DNA of 64,000 bases from Frondihabitans sucicola (GCF_030296615.1 NZ_AP027732.1:2294001-2358000); one strand, 5' to 3'. Shown: positions 26,243-36,222, counted from the stretch's first letter. Numbers and translations: made by a program. The notes: generated from the letters alone by a model not told the origin.

Positions 26243-27000
26243 GACGCCCTCAGCCTATGCACCTCGTCCAGGATGCTCCGGACGGCAGACGGGTCGTGAG
26301 CGAATCGGCCGAGGAAGAGTCCGTCGACGTGCTCGTCGATCTCGGTGAGCAGACCCGGCCCCGCGCTGCCGCCGTAGACGACCGGCGAGCCGCCCCGGTC
26401 TGCGAGCTGCCCGAGGCGGTCGCGCAGCCCCTGGCAGACGAGGGCGACGTGCTCGGCGGGAGCGGGCGCCGGCCTGCCGATCGCCCAGACGGGCTCGTAC
26501 GCGACCATCAGCGCGCCGGAGTGGCCCCGTTCGACGGCGAGCGACAGGGCCGAGTCGAGCTGGGCGAGGCAGACGGCCAGGGCTTCCTCGGGCGAGCCGT
26601 GCTCCTCCTCCCCGACGCACACCAGCGGCGTGAGACCCGCCCGGAAGGCCGCGGCCACCTTCTCGCTCACCACTTCCGGCGTCTCGCCGAACAGGCGTCG
26701 CCTCTCGGCGTGCCCGATCTCGGCGATGCTGCAACCGATCTCGGACAGCTCGACCCCGCTGACCTCGCCGGTGAAAGCACCGGCGTCGTCGGTGGCGAGG
26801 TCCTGCGCGCCGACCGCGACGATCGGCGACAGGATCTCGACGGCGCCGGCCAGGGACGGGAACGTCGGCAGCACGAAGAGCCGGGCCTCCCCGCTGCGGA
26901 CGGCGTCGTGATCCTGAGCCAGCCGCCGGATCTCCCGGCACCACTCGAGCGTGCGGGCGTGACCGAAGTACATCTTCAGGCTCACGCCGATGACGGTCAT
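26239..27000 (-). CDS. Triose-phosphate-isomerase-family protein, probable L-erythrulose-1-phosphate isomerase
   Basis: 253 residues with the TIM catalytic set: Lys9 in SLKMY, His in IGHAERR and Glu in VAYEPVWAIG, plus the phosphate loops GGSAGP and GLFLGRF. It starts like EryH/LerI proteins (VGVSLKMYFG type) rather than housekeeping TpiA, and it sits between an RpiB-type isomerase and a dihydroxyacetone-kinase homologue. In known tetritol pathways this trio converts L-erythrulose 1-phosphate to D-erythrulose 4-phosphate and on to erythrose 4-phosphate. Assignment to that step is by motif and context. Confidence 0.75.
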   Translation of the reverse strand: MTVIGVSLKMYFGHARTLEWCREIRRLAQDHDAVRSGEARLFVLPTFPSLAGAVEILSPIVAVGAQDLATDDAGAFTGEVSGVELSEIGCSIAEIGHAERRRLFGETPEVVSEKVAAAFRAGLTPLVCVGEEEHGSPEEALAVCLAQLDSALSLAVERGHSGALMVAYEPVWAIGRPAPAPAEHVALVCQGLRDRLGQLADRGGSPVVYGGSAGPGLLTEIDEHVDGLFLGRFAHDPSAVRSILDEVHRLRAS

Positions 27001-27010
27001 CGGGAGGCCG

Positions 27011-27469
27011 TCACTTGGTCTCGTAGGCGCGGATCTCCTCGACCTTGTCGTTGGAGGCGCTCGACGGATCGAACTCGTAGGTGAGCCACTCGCGGACGTT
27101 GCGCCGCGCGACTTCGAGGCCGACGACGCGCTGGCCCTGGCAGAGCACCTGAGCGTCGTTCGACAGGATGCTCCGTTCGACCGAGTAGGCGTCGTGCGCC
27201 GTCACGGCACGGATGCCGGGGACCTTGTTCGCCGCGATGGCCACGCCGAGGCCCGTACCGCAGAACAGGACGGCGCGATCCGCTTCACCGGCGGCGACGA
27301 GCTCGGCGGCGTGGGTCGCGACGGTCGGGTAGTTCGTGCCGCCCGAAGCGTCGACGCCGACGTCGATCACACTGACCACGAGCTCGTTCGCCTCGAGGTC
27401 TTTCTTGACCGCCTCCTTGTAGTCGTATCCGGCGTCGTCCGAACCGATCACCAACCGCCACGTCGTCAT
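27011..27469 (-). CDS. RpiB/LacAB-family isomerase, probable D-erythrulose-4-phosphate isomerase
   Basis: 152 residues, ATG at 27469 behind GGGAGAG. RpiB features are present: the [19 protein letters not shown] active-site loop with its cysteine, GTNYPTVA, and AHDAYS. The N-terminal loop reads [11 protein letters not shown], with Asp in place of the His usual in RpiB (GSDHAG). The operon context fits the EryC/DerI role, interconverting D-erythrulose 4-phosphate and D-erythrose 4-phosphate, which enters the pentose phosphate pathway. Confidence 0.8.
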   Translation of the reverse strand: MTTWRLVIGSDDAGYDYKEAVKKDLEANELVVSVIDVGVDASGGTNYPTVATHAAELVAAGEADRAVLFCGTGLGVAIAANKVPGIRAVTAHDAYSVERSILSNDAQVLCQGQRVVGLEVARRNVREWLTYEFDPSSASNDKVEEIRAYETK

Positions 27470-27509
27470 GGTCTCTCCCTCTCGTCGTTCTCTTCGTCTG
27501 TCGTGGGTG

Positions 27510-29250
27510 TCACTCGGTCGAGGCGGCGAGCACCGCCTGGACGGAGCCGGCAAGGGCCGCGAACGAGACGGCGCCGGGATCGGGGATCCCACCGCCTTCT
27601 CGCCGTGCGTCTTCGCTCGCCCGAGCTTCGGCATCAGCGCTGCCGTCGACTCGGCTCCGCGCGTGGCGGCGTCCGTCGCGTCGGACCAGGCGCCGGCGAG
27701 GGTGCACCCTCCCCGACCCGCTGCGCCAGGGTGTCGGCGAAGGGGACGAGGGCGTCGACCATCGTCTTGTCGCCGAGTTCGGCGCCGCCGACGCGCATGA
27801 CGGCGTGACGGCCCTCGTCGACTCCGGCGACGACCTGCGCGGCCGTGGGACGCGCCGTGTCGGAGAGCTGAGTCGCCAGACTGCGCAGGATCACGCCCCA
27901 GAGAGCACCCGAGGTGCCGCCGGCTCGGTCCGCCCAGGCGGCCGCGGCCCGTTCGAGGACCGTGCGCGCTCCGGCGCCCTCGGCGAGGGCCGCGCTCGCG
28001 GCTTCGCGCGCGGCGGACGCCCCGCGCCGCATGCCGATGCCGTGGTCGCCGTCGCCGGCGACCGAGTCGAGGTGGCCCCACTCGGCGGCCGATCGGTCGG
28101 CCGTGGCGTCGATCGCGGCGAGAACGGCTTCGATCCGCTCGGCCGCCCTGCGCGAGTCGGCCGACGCCTCGGGAACCGCGGCCCCGGTGTCGTCGAGAAC
28201 GTCGGCATCGGGGGAGCGGTCGGCCGGGGGCAGAGCCGTGACGGAGCCGCGCCGGAACGCGGGGGTGTCTGCCGCCGCCGTCCAGAGACCCTCCAGTTCG
28301 TCGTCGACCCAGAGAAGGGTCAGCGAGGCGCCCGCCATGTCGAAGCTGGTGCAGAACTCGCCCACCTGCGGATCGACCAGCGTCACCCCGCGCTCGCCGA
28401 GAAGTAGCGCCAGGGAGCGGTAGACCACGAAGAGTTCCTCGCTCTTGACGGAACCGAGCCCGTTGAGGATCGGAACGCAACGTGCCCCGTCGATCGTGAC
28501 GCCGTCCGGGATCTCTCCCGGCGACAGCAGGTGCTCCACGAAGAGCTCGGCGAGACCCTCGGCGGTCGGGATGTCCGTCTCGTCGATGCCGGGCTCACCG
28601 TGGATGCCGAGGCCCACGGCCATGCGGCCTTCGGGCACCGAGAACAGGGGTTCGTCGGCTCCGGGCAGCGTGCAGCCCGTGAAAGCCACCCCCATCGACC
28701 GCGTGCGCTCGTTGCCCTGGCGGGCGACGCGCTCGACCTCGTCGAGGCTCCGGCCCTCCTCGGCAGCGGCGCCCGCGATCTTGAACACCGTGAGGTCGCC
28801 GGCGATCCCGCGCCGGGTGTCGCGGGCGTCCGGTGGCGCGCTGAAGATGTCGTCGGTGACGAGGACCGTGCGGCAGTCGATGCCGTCCGCGCGGACCGCC
28901 TCCTGGGCGGCCGTGAAGTTGAGGACGTCTCCCGCGTAGTTGCCGTAGCTCAGCAGGACTCCGTCGCCGCGGTCGCTGGCTCGGATGACCGACTCGATCT
29001 GTGTCGTGGAGGGTGACGCGAACAGGTTGCCCATCGCCGCGCCGTGCGCGAGACCGGGCCCGACGAGGCCGGCGAAGGCGGGGTAGTGGCCGGAGCCGCC
29101 GCCGATGACGAGTGAGGGACCCGGCTCGGGTGACCGCGTCGAGCGGGTGACGCCACCGCGGACCTTCCTGACGTAGCCGGCGTTCGCGAGGGCGAAGCCG
29201 TCGATCATTTCGTCGACGAATCGCTGCGGGTCGTTCCAGAGACGTGTCAC
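27510..29250 (-). CDS. Dihydroxyacetone-kinase family (DhaK-DhaL fusion), probable erythrulose kinase (apparent frameshifts)
   Basis: The N-terminal DhaK domain covers about residues 1-330, with the substrate-binding His in GLGIHGEPG and [10 protein letters not shown] before it. The C-terminal DhaL domain has the nucleotide site [11 protein letters not shown] and [11 protein letters not shown]. The frame breaks at C3 27707-27709 and C3 27588-27590; adding one base at each restores [15 protein letters not shown] and the normal end [15 protein letters not shown], 580 residues with stop 27510-27512. As an ATP-dependent ketose kinase beside LerI- and DerI-like isomerases it most likely phosphorylates L-erythrulose. 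First gene of the minus-strand operon. Confidence 0.8.
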
Positions 29251-29285
29251 GTGTGCTCCTCCATTGGACCATCTGTGTCGTCGTA

Positions 29286-29299
29286 GATCCTACAGGATC
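29286..29299. promoter_or_regulatory. Candidate operator GATCCTACAGGATC
   Basis: GATCCT and AGGATC arms surround a two-base centre in the 200-bp divergent region between the kinase operon (start 29250) and GH92 (start 29451). The extended word matches the site at 23483. On the minus strand TAGGAT within it could also be the kinase -10 box. Confidence 0.5.
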
Positions 29300-29383
29300 G
29301 AGGAATCGAGTACATCGTCCAGACCGAATCGCGGCGGGGTCTTTACAGACGGAGAGAACAGGCTCATGATCGAGACATCCACT

Positions 29384-29431
29384 AGACAACGTTGTCTGCC
29401 GCTCATTCGGGGGTCGTTGACAACGCTGTCA
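29384..29431. promoter_or_regulatory. Two palindromic operators upstream of GH92
   Basis: AGACAACGTTGTCT (29384-29397, perfect) and TGACAACGCTGTCA (29418-29431, one central mismatch) share GACAACGYTGTC with centres 34 bp apart, about three helical turns. The form is typical of LacI- or ROK-type repressor sites. TTGACA at 29417-29422 overlaps the second and may be the -35. They lie 20-67 bp upstream of the GH92 start. Confidence 0.65.
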
Positions 29432-29450
29432 CCATTGAAAGGTCCTTTCT

Positions 29451-32400
29451 ATGGCTGTTCGACCCCGGCGGCTCGCACTCGGTGTGACCGTCTCCGTCAT
29501 CGCGGCGGGCGTCTTCGTGCCGGGGGTGGCGGCGCAAGCCGCGACCACCGCGTACGTGCAGAACCCCGCCTCTCTCGTCGATCCGATCATCGGCACCTCG
29601 GGTGCCGTCGACGACTTCCCCGGCGCCGACGTGCCCTTCGGCATGGTGCAGTGGAGCCCCGACACCCCGTCCAGGCCCGCGGGCGGAGGCTACGAGTACA
29701 ACGACAAGAGCGTCACAGGCTTCAGCCTGACCCATGTCTCGGGCCCCGGGTGCGCCGCGTCGGGCGACATCCCGATCCTGCCCACGTCCGGCGCCATCGG
29801 TGCGGCGCCCGGCAACGCCACGCTGCCGCTCGACCACACCGCCGAGACGGCACAGGCGGGCTACTACAAGCTGGCCGCCTCCGGAATCACGACCGAGCTG
29901 ACGAGCACGCAGCGCACCGGCGCCGCGCGCTTCACGTTCCCGAAGGCCGATCAGTCGAACCTGACGTTCAAACTCTCCGACAGCGCTGCCGGGTCCTCGA
30001 ACACCCGGTTCCAGGTCGTCAGCCCCACCGAGGTGACCGGCTCGGTCACGAGCGGCAACTTCTGCGGAGCCACCGACACGTACACGGTGTACTTCGACAT
30101 GACGTTCGACCAGCCGATCACCGGCTACGGCACCTACCAGAACTCGTCGGTGCAGTCGGGCGCGAAGTCGCTCGACGTGACGAAGAACCTGGCACCGCGC
30201 GTGAAGCAGCAGGCGACACCGCAGACGAAGTCGTCGAACGGTGTGACCCGCACGCGTCCTGACGTTCAGGGCAAGGCCACCCCGAGCGCCGGAGCGGCGG
30301 CGCCGAAGCAGAAGGCGGTCGTCTCACCTCCCGTGACCGGTTCGGACGGCGCCTACGTGAGCTTCGACACCGCGTCGAAGCAGGTCGTCCAGGCGAACGT
30401 CGGAATCTCCTACGTCGGAACGGCCGGAGCGAAGCTCAACCGGACCACGGAGAATCCTGCGTTCGCCTTCGACAAGACGCGCACGGCTGCCACCGCCTCG
30501 TGGAACTCGATGCTCTCGAAGATCCAGGTGGGCGGCGGTGACGTCGCTGCGCAGAAGACCTTCTACACGGCGATGTACCACTCGCTCCTGCACCCGAACA
30601 TCTTCAGCGACACCAACGGGCAGTACGCCGGATTCGACGGGCAGACCCACAAGGCGGCGAAGGGACACGTCGAGTACGCCAACTACTCGGGCTGGGACAT
30701 CTACCGCAGCCAGGTACAGCTCGCCGCCATGGTCGCGCCACAGGAGACCAGCGACTCCGTGCGCTCGATGCTCAACGAGTACGACCAGACCGGGCAGCTG
30801 CCGAAGTGGGCGCTGAACAACGGCGAGTCGTACGTCATGGTGGGTGACCCGTCCGATGCCATCATCGCCGACGCCTACGCCTTCGGTGCGCGCGACTTCA
30901 ACACCGCCGCCGCGCTCACCGCGATGGAGACGGAGGCGACGACGCCGAACAACGTGCGGCCCGGCCTGACCGACTACCTCGACACGGGCTACCTGCCGCT
31001 CGACGGGTCGTACGGCTGCTGCAACTTCTACGGCGCCGTGTCGACGCAGCAGGAGTACAACACCGCCGATCACGCGATCTCGTCGTTCGCCTCGGCGCTC
31101 GGCAAGAAGTCGGTGGCGTCGACCTATGCCACGCGCGCGAACAACTGGCGGAACGTGTTCAACCCCGCGACGAACTACCTCGAGCCGAAACTGGCCTCCG
31201 GAGCGTACGCCGCCGGTTTCACCCCGACGTCGTCCAACGGGTTCGTCGAAGGGTCGAGCGCCCAGTACACGCCGATGGAGCCCTTCGACATCAAGGGTCT
31301 CGCGGCAGCAGCCGGCGGCAACACGGCCTGGATCGCGAAGCTGGACGCGCTGACCTCGACGATCAAGAACCCGACGGCCGCGAACGCGGACTTCGGCAAC
31401 GAGCCCAGCATCGAGATCCCGTGGGAGTACGACTACGTCGGCGCCCCCTACAAGACGCAGTCGACGGTCCGCAGCATCCAGCAGCAGATCTTCACCAATG
31501 CGCCCGCGGGCATCGCCGGCAACGACGACCTCGGCACGATGAGCGCCTGGTACGTGTGGAGCGCCCTCGGGTTCTACCCCGAGACGCCCGGCACGACCGA
31601 CCTGGCACTCGGCAGCCCGGTCTTCGCCAAGGCGGCCGTCCATCTCCCCTCTGGCAAGACGCTGACGGTCACCGCTCCGGCGGCCGCCACCGCCACGCCC
31701 TACGTGCAGTCGATGACCTCCGCCGCGACCGGGGCCTCTGCCGCGTCGTGGTCGAAGGCCTACCTCCAGCCGGGTCTCATCACCCGGGGCGGCAAGGTGA
31801 GCTTCGCGCTCGGCTCGACGCCGAACACGTCGTTCGCCTCGGCCGCTGCCGACGCACCGCCGTCGGACACGTCGGGGCTCGGCACGGCGCTCGGCTTCAG
31901 CAAGCAGGATGTCGTCGTCACGGCACCGGGTACCCCGGCCACCGTCACGATCGGCGCCCGCAACCTGACGGCCAAGGCGCAGTCGGTCTCGTGGACCGCG
32001 TCCGGCGACTCCGGCGTCTCGGTCGGCCCGGGTTCCGGTTCGCTGCTGCTCACGAAGAACGGTGATGCCACCGCAGCCGTCTCGGTCACCGCGCCCAAGG
32101 CGGAGGGCCGGTACCACGCGACCTTCAGCCTGCGGGACGCCACGGGCAACCCGCTTCCCAAGGTCGTCGTCGAGATCGACGTCGCGAAGCCCGGCTCGCT
32201 GTGGCCGTTCTACAACGACGCCGGGATCGCGTCCGACGGAGCGTCCACCTCGGGCAGCTTCGACGGCGAGGGCTGGTCGTACTCGCAGCAGGCGCTGGCC
32301 GCAGCGGGCGTGACCGCCGGATCCACGGTCTCCTCGAACGGTCTCGACTACACGATGCCGACACCGACCTCCGACGGGCTGGACAACATCCAGGCCGGGG

Positions 32401-32782
32401 GCCAGGTCATCCCGCTGGCCGGAACTCCGGGCGCGACCCGCTTCGGGATCCTGGGGGCCGCCGCCAACGGCAACCCGGGCTCGGAGGGCGACTACGTGAT
32501 CACCTACACCGACGGCACCACCCAGACGCTGCGCCTCGGATTGAGCGACTGGACTCTCAACGGAGGAGCGCGACCGCGCCGGCCGACGGCAACGCGATCG
32601 CGGCGACGACCGCCTACCGAGACACGTCGTCCGGCGGCCGGGACACGGTCAAGGCCTACCTCTTCACCGCCGATGCAGCGCTGACCGCGGGCAAGACGGT
32701 GGCCAGCGTGACACTGCCGAGCACGGTCACGAACGGGGCGTCGCACGTGTTCGCCTTCTCGGTGGGAACACCGAAGGGCTGA
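29451..32782 (+). CDS. Secreted GH92 alpha-mannosidase, multidomain (apparent frameshift)
   Basis: A signal peptide covers about residues 1-30, ending VAAQAAT. The GH92 N-terminal beta domain (VDPIIGTSGAVDDFPGADVP) and the helical catalytic barrel follow, with YSGWDIYRSQ, IPWEYDYVGAP and GNDDLGTMSAWYVWSALG at about 690. After about residue 790 come an Ig-like NEW3-type domain and a carbohydrate-binding-like C-terminal module. The frame breaks at the GG 32565-32566 in the last module; one added G gives 1110 residues. GH92 enzymes are Ca2+-dependent exo-alpha-mannosidases that trim fungal mannans or N-glycans. No cell-wall sorting signal is seen. Confidence 0.88.
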
Positions 32783-32802
32783 TCCGCGCGAGGTACGGCG
32801 GG

Positions 32803-32830
32803 CGGCTCGGATCCTGCGGGATCCGAGCCG
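32803..32830. terminator. Bidirectional hairpin terminator
   Basis: A perfect 12-bp stem CGGCTCGGATCC/GGATCCGAGCCG with a TGCG loop sits between the convergent GH92 and TIM-barrel genes. There is only a short TT after the stem, so termination may be partial on either strand. Confidence 0.7.
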
Positions 32831-32877
32831 TTCGCCGTGTCCGCCGCGCCACGGGACCGGCGATCGGTGGGGCCGGC

Positions 32878-33771
32878 TCAGCGGCCACCTGCGACGGCCG
32901 ATCCGAGGTGCGGGACGACCGCGGACGCGAACGCATCGGCGACTCGAGCGGCGACGGTGTCGACGTCGTCGTCCCAGATCGCCTGGTTGAAGATCTCGAC
33001 CTCGATGTCGCCGTCGTACCCGGTGGACAGCACCGCCTCCGTGATCCTGCCGAAGTCGATGACTCCGTCTCCCGGGTAGTGGCGCGCCAGCAGGACGTCG
33101 AGCGGGAGAGGCGTCTTCCAGTCGCAGACCTGGTAGCTCGCGATGCGCCCCGCGGCCCCGGCCCGGGCGACGTCGGCCTCGAGCGACGGATCCCACCAGA
33201 CGTGGAAGGTGTCGACGACGACTCCGACGATCGCGGGATCGAAAGGCTCTGCGAGGTCGAGCGCCTGACCGAGCGTCGAGACGACGGCGCGGTCGGACGC
33301 GTACATCGGGTGCAGCGGTTCGACGGCGAGCGTCACGCCGACCGACGCCGCGTGGGGGGCGAGCTCGGCGAGCGCCTCGGCGACCGCGGCGCGAGCCCCG
33401 ACGAGGTCTCGAGACCCCTCGGGCAGGCCGCCGACGACGAGTACCAGGGCGGGCGCGCCGATGGCCTCGGCCTCGTCGAGGGCACGGCGGTTGTCGTCGA
33501 TCGACAGGCGGCGAGCGGCGGGGTCGGTGGCGGTGAAGAATCCGCCGCGGCAGAGGCTCGAGACCCGGAGGCCGGACTCGTGCACCAGGCGTGCGGCCGT
33601 GGCGAGCCCGACCTCCGCGATCGGCTCGCGCCAGAGCCCGATGCTCTGGTAGCCGGCCTGTACGGCGGCGTCCAGGGCGCGGGGCAGCGACGCGTACTTG
33701 ATCGTCGCCTGGTTGAGGGAGAGCCGCGCGTGCGGAGTCGCGGAGGAGGCAGCTCGGCCGGTCGGGGTCAT
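32878..33771 (-). CDS. Sugar phosphate isomerase/epimerase-type TIM barrel
   Basis: 297 residues. Superfamily metal-site motifs are present: LAVEPLHPMYASD (Glu), VVDTFHVWWDP (Asp/His), YQVCDWKTPL and GDIEVEIFNQ (Glu). It resembles hydroxypyruvate-isomerase and 3-keto-glycoside-lyase relatives, and the reaction cannot be fixed from sequence. Its ATG overlaps the stop of the DUF993 gene, so it is the last gene of a coupled three-gene set (Gfo/Idh, DUF993, TIM barrel). Confidence 0.8.
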   Translation of the reverse strand: MTPTGRAASSATPHARLSLNQATIKYASLPRALDAAVQAGYQSIGLWREPIAEVGLATAARLVHESGLRVSSLCRGGFFTATDPAARRLSIDDNRRALDEAEAIGAPALVLVVGGLPEGSRDLVGARAAVAEALAELAPHAASVGVTLAVEPLHPMYASDRAVVSTLGQALDLAEPFDPAIVGVVVDTFHVWWDPSLEADVARAGAAGRIASYQVCDWKTPLPLDVLLARHYPGDGVIDFGRITEAVLSTGYDGDIEVEIFNQAIWDDDVDTVAARVADAFASAVVPHLGSAVAGGR

Positions 33772-34960
33772 CGCGCCACCGCCGGCGGACGCGTGACACC
33801 CGAGAGGGTCAGCAGCTGGTGCCAGCGGGCGGCGGCCAGCTCGGGCCGTTCCAGGGCTCCACAGGCGTTGGCCAGGCGCGCGATCTCGGACAGGTGCGGA
33901 AGGCTGCGCGCGGCGTGCAGGCCGCCGACCATCGCCGGGCTCGCCTGGTGGCCGTTCAGCCAGGCCAGGAAGGCGACGCCGGTCTTGTAGTACTGCGTCG
34001 GCGCCGCGAAGACCTGCCGCGCGAGGGCCTCGGTCGGGCCGAGCGTCGCACGGTAGGCGGCGGCGTCGCCGCGGTCGAGGTGCTGGACGGCGGCGGAGGC
34101 CAGCGGGCCGAAGGCCGCGAACGCGCCGAGCAGGGCGTCGGAGTGCCGGATGACCCCGTCGTCGTCCGACTCGTCGTCGATGAGCCGGACGAAGTTGTAG
34201 TCGTCGCCCGTGAACATGGCCACGCCCTCCGGAAGCCGCGCACGCAGCCGCCGCTCCGCGCTCTCGTCGAGGAGCGACATCTTGATGCCGGCGACGCGGT
34301 CGCGGTTCTCCGAGATGATGCGGACGACCGTGTCGGCAGCGACGGTGTCCGCATCGCCCCCGAAGTAGCCGTCGAGGACGGCGTCGAAGGCGGCACCCAG
34401 CCAGTGGAGGACGACCGGCCCGGTCGCCCGCTCCAGCACGGCGCGATACACGCGTTCGTAGTCGGCGGGATCCTGCGCCGCTCGCGCCAGATGCCGGCTG
34501 GCCATCAGCACGACGCCGGCACCGGCGCCTTCGGCCACCTCGAGCTGCTCGACGTAGGCGTCGATCACGCGCTCGATCGGGACGACGTCGTCGTCGAGCT
34601 GGTCGGTGTTGACGCCGACGACCAGCCGGCCGGACACCGAGGCCGCCTCGGCCGCGCTGCGCTCGATGAGTTCGCGCGTGGCCGTCCAGTCGAGGCCCAT
34701 GTTGCGCTGGGCGGTGTCCATGGCGTCGGCGACCCCGAGCCCCCACGACCAGAGGTGGCGGCGGAACGCGAGCGTGGCGTCCCAGTCGACGTCGGCGGGG
34801 CTGCCCGGTGTGTTGTCGGCGGCGACGCGGGGCACGACGTGGGCCGCCGCGTAGACGGTGCGGCTCGAGAGGGGCTGCGCGGCCGGGTCAGGTTCGGAGC
34901 CGCGGCGAGCTCGACGGAGGACGTCGAGCCGTCGGGGGAAAGCAGGAGCAGCTCGGTCAT
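33768..34960 (-). CDS. DUF993 family protein (DapA-like barrel, apparent frameshift)
   Basis: The ATG at 34960 starts MTELLLLSPDGSTSSVELA. The frame breaks at 34895-34897, and one added base gives AAPEPDPAAQ and a 397-residue protein. The body (DWDATLAFRRHLWSWGLGVADAMDTAQ, GAGVVLMASRHLA, VAGIKMSLLD, FTGDDYNF) is that of DUF993, uncharacterised relatives of dihydrodipicolinate synthase-type aldolases; GIKMSL holds the lysine expected for a Schiff base. It overlaps both neighbours by four bases. I infer a lyase or aldolase step on the product of the adjacent oxidoreductase. Confidence 0.75.
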
Positions 34961-36153
34961 GCGCCGGCGGTGGTGAGGTCGTGGGGCAGGATCACCGGTG
35001 ATCCGGAGTCGGGAGCCGTCAGGTCGATCCTGCGCCCCGTCTCGGAACTCCGCAGCCCCTCTTCGGCCAGTTGAAGCCCGCGCGCGCCGGCCCAGAAGTC
35101 GTAGGGGTGTTCGCCGTCGCCGACGACGTAGCGGAGGAAGTCCTCCCACTGCGTCTTGAAGCCGTTCTCGAACACCTCGTTGGTCGGAAGCTCCTGCCAG
35201 TCGCCGGAGTAGTCGTGGGTGTCGGGCAGATCGGGGTTCCAGGTGGGGCGGGGCGTCGCCACGCGCGGCTGCACCTTCGCGCCGAACAGGCCGACGACGG
35301 CGCTGCCGAGGGTGCCGTCGACCTGGAACTCGAGAAGCTCCGGTCGGTCGACCCGGACCGCCCACGACGAGTTGAGCTGCGCGGTGATCCCGCCCTCGAG
35401 CTGGAAGACGGCATAGGCGGCGTCGTCGGCGGTCGCGTCGTACCCCTCGCCGCGTTCGTCGACTCGCGCGGGGATGTGCGTGACGGCCTGCGCGTACACC
35501 GACTCGACGCGGCCGAAGAGGTTCTCGAGCACGTAGTTCCAGTGCGGGAACATGTCGACGATGATGCCGCCGCCGTCCTGCTTGCGGTAGTTCCAGCTCG
35601 GACGCTGGGCGTCCTGCCAGTCGCCTTCGAACACCCAGTAGCCGAACTCGCCGCGCACCGAGAGGATCCGGCCGAAGAAGCCGGAGTCGATCAGGCGCTT
35701 GAGCTTGCGGAGGCCGGGGAGGTAGAGCTTGTCGTGGACGACGCCGTGCTTGATGCCCCGCGCGTCGGCCAGGCGGGCGATCTCGACAGCGTCGGCGTAG
35801 CTCTCGGCGGTGGGCTTCTCGGTGTAGATGTGTTTGCCGGCCGCGATCGCCTTCGTGATGGCGGGGACACGCGCTTTGGTGACGAGGAAGTCGCTGTAGA
35901 TCGACCAGCGGTCGTCGGCCAGGGCGGCGTCGAGGTCGGTGGTCCAGTGCTCGAGGCCGTGGCGCTCGGCGATCTCGCGGAGGGTCGCTTCGTTGCGGCC
36001 GACGAGGAGGGGCTCGACCTGCACCCGGGTTCCGTCGGAGAGCAGGACGCCGCCCTGCTCCCGGATGGCGAGGATCGATCGGACGAGGTGCTGGCGGTAT
36101 CCCATGCGGCCGGTTGCGCCGTTCATGATCACGCCGATGGTCGGATTCGACAC
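34957..36153 (-). CDS. Gfo/Idh/MocA-family oxidoreductase
   Basis: 398 residues from GTG 36153. NAD-binding start GVIMNGATGRMGYRQHLVRS, cofactor-lysine motif YTEKPTAESYADAVEIA, and the catalytic region GGGIIVDMFPHWNYVLE are typical of sugar dehydrogenases of this family, some of which oxidise C3 of glycosides. A LacI-type operator lies 70 bp upstream (36223). First gene of the set with DUF993 and the TIM barrel, which suggests oxidation of a sugar before C-C or C-O cleavage. Confidence 0.85.
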   Translation of the reverse strand: MSNPTIGVIMNGATGRMGYRQHLVRSILAIREQGGVLLSDGTRVQVEPLLVGRNEATLREIAERHGLEHWTTDLDAALADDRWSIYSDFLVTKARVPAITKAIAAGKHIYTEKPTAESYADAVEIARLADARGIKHGVVHDKLYLPGLRKLKRLIDSGFFGRILSVRGEFGYWVFEGDWQDAQRPSWNYRKQDGGGIIVDMFPHWNYVLENLFGRVESVYAQAVTHIPARVDERGEGYDATADDAAYAVFQLEGGITAQLNSSWAVRVDRPELLEFQVDGTLGSAVVGLFGAKVQPRVATPRPTWNPDLPDTHDYSGDWQELPTNEVFENGFKTQWEDFLRYVVGDGEHPYDFWAGARGLQLAEEGLRSSETGRRIDLTAPDSGSPVILPHDLTTAGA

Positions 36154-36222
36154 GGTGGCTCTCTTTCGAAGGACCCGCAGGAGGCTCGGAACGAGCCGGT
36201 CTCGGCGAGACCGCTCCGGTGC

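Noticed and set aside
26239-27000. Housekeeping triose-phosphate isomerase TpiA
   Set aside because: tpiA normally lies with gap and pgk; here it is embedded with a ketose kinase, an RpiB homologue and a GntR regulator.
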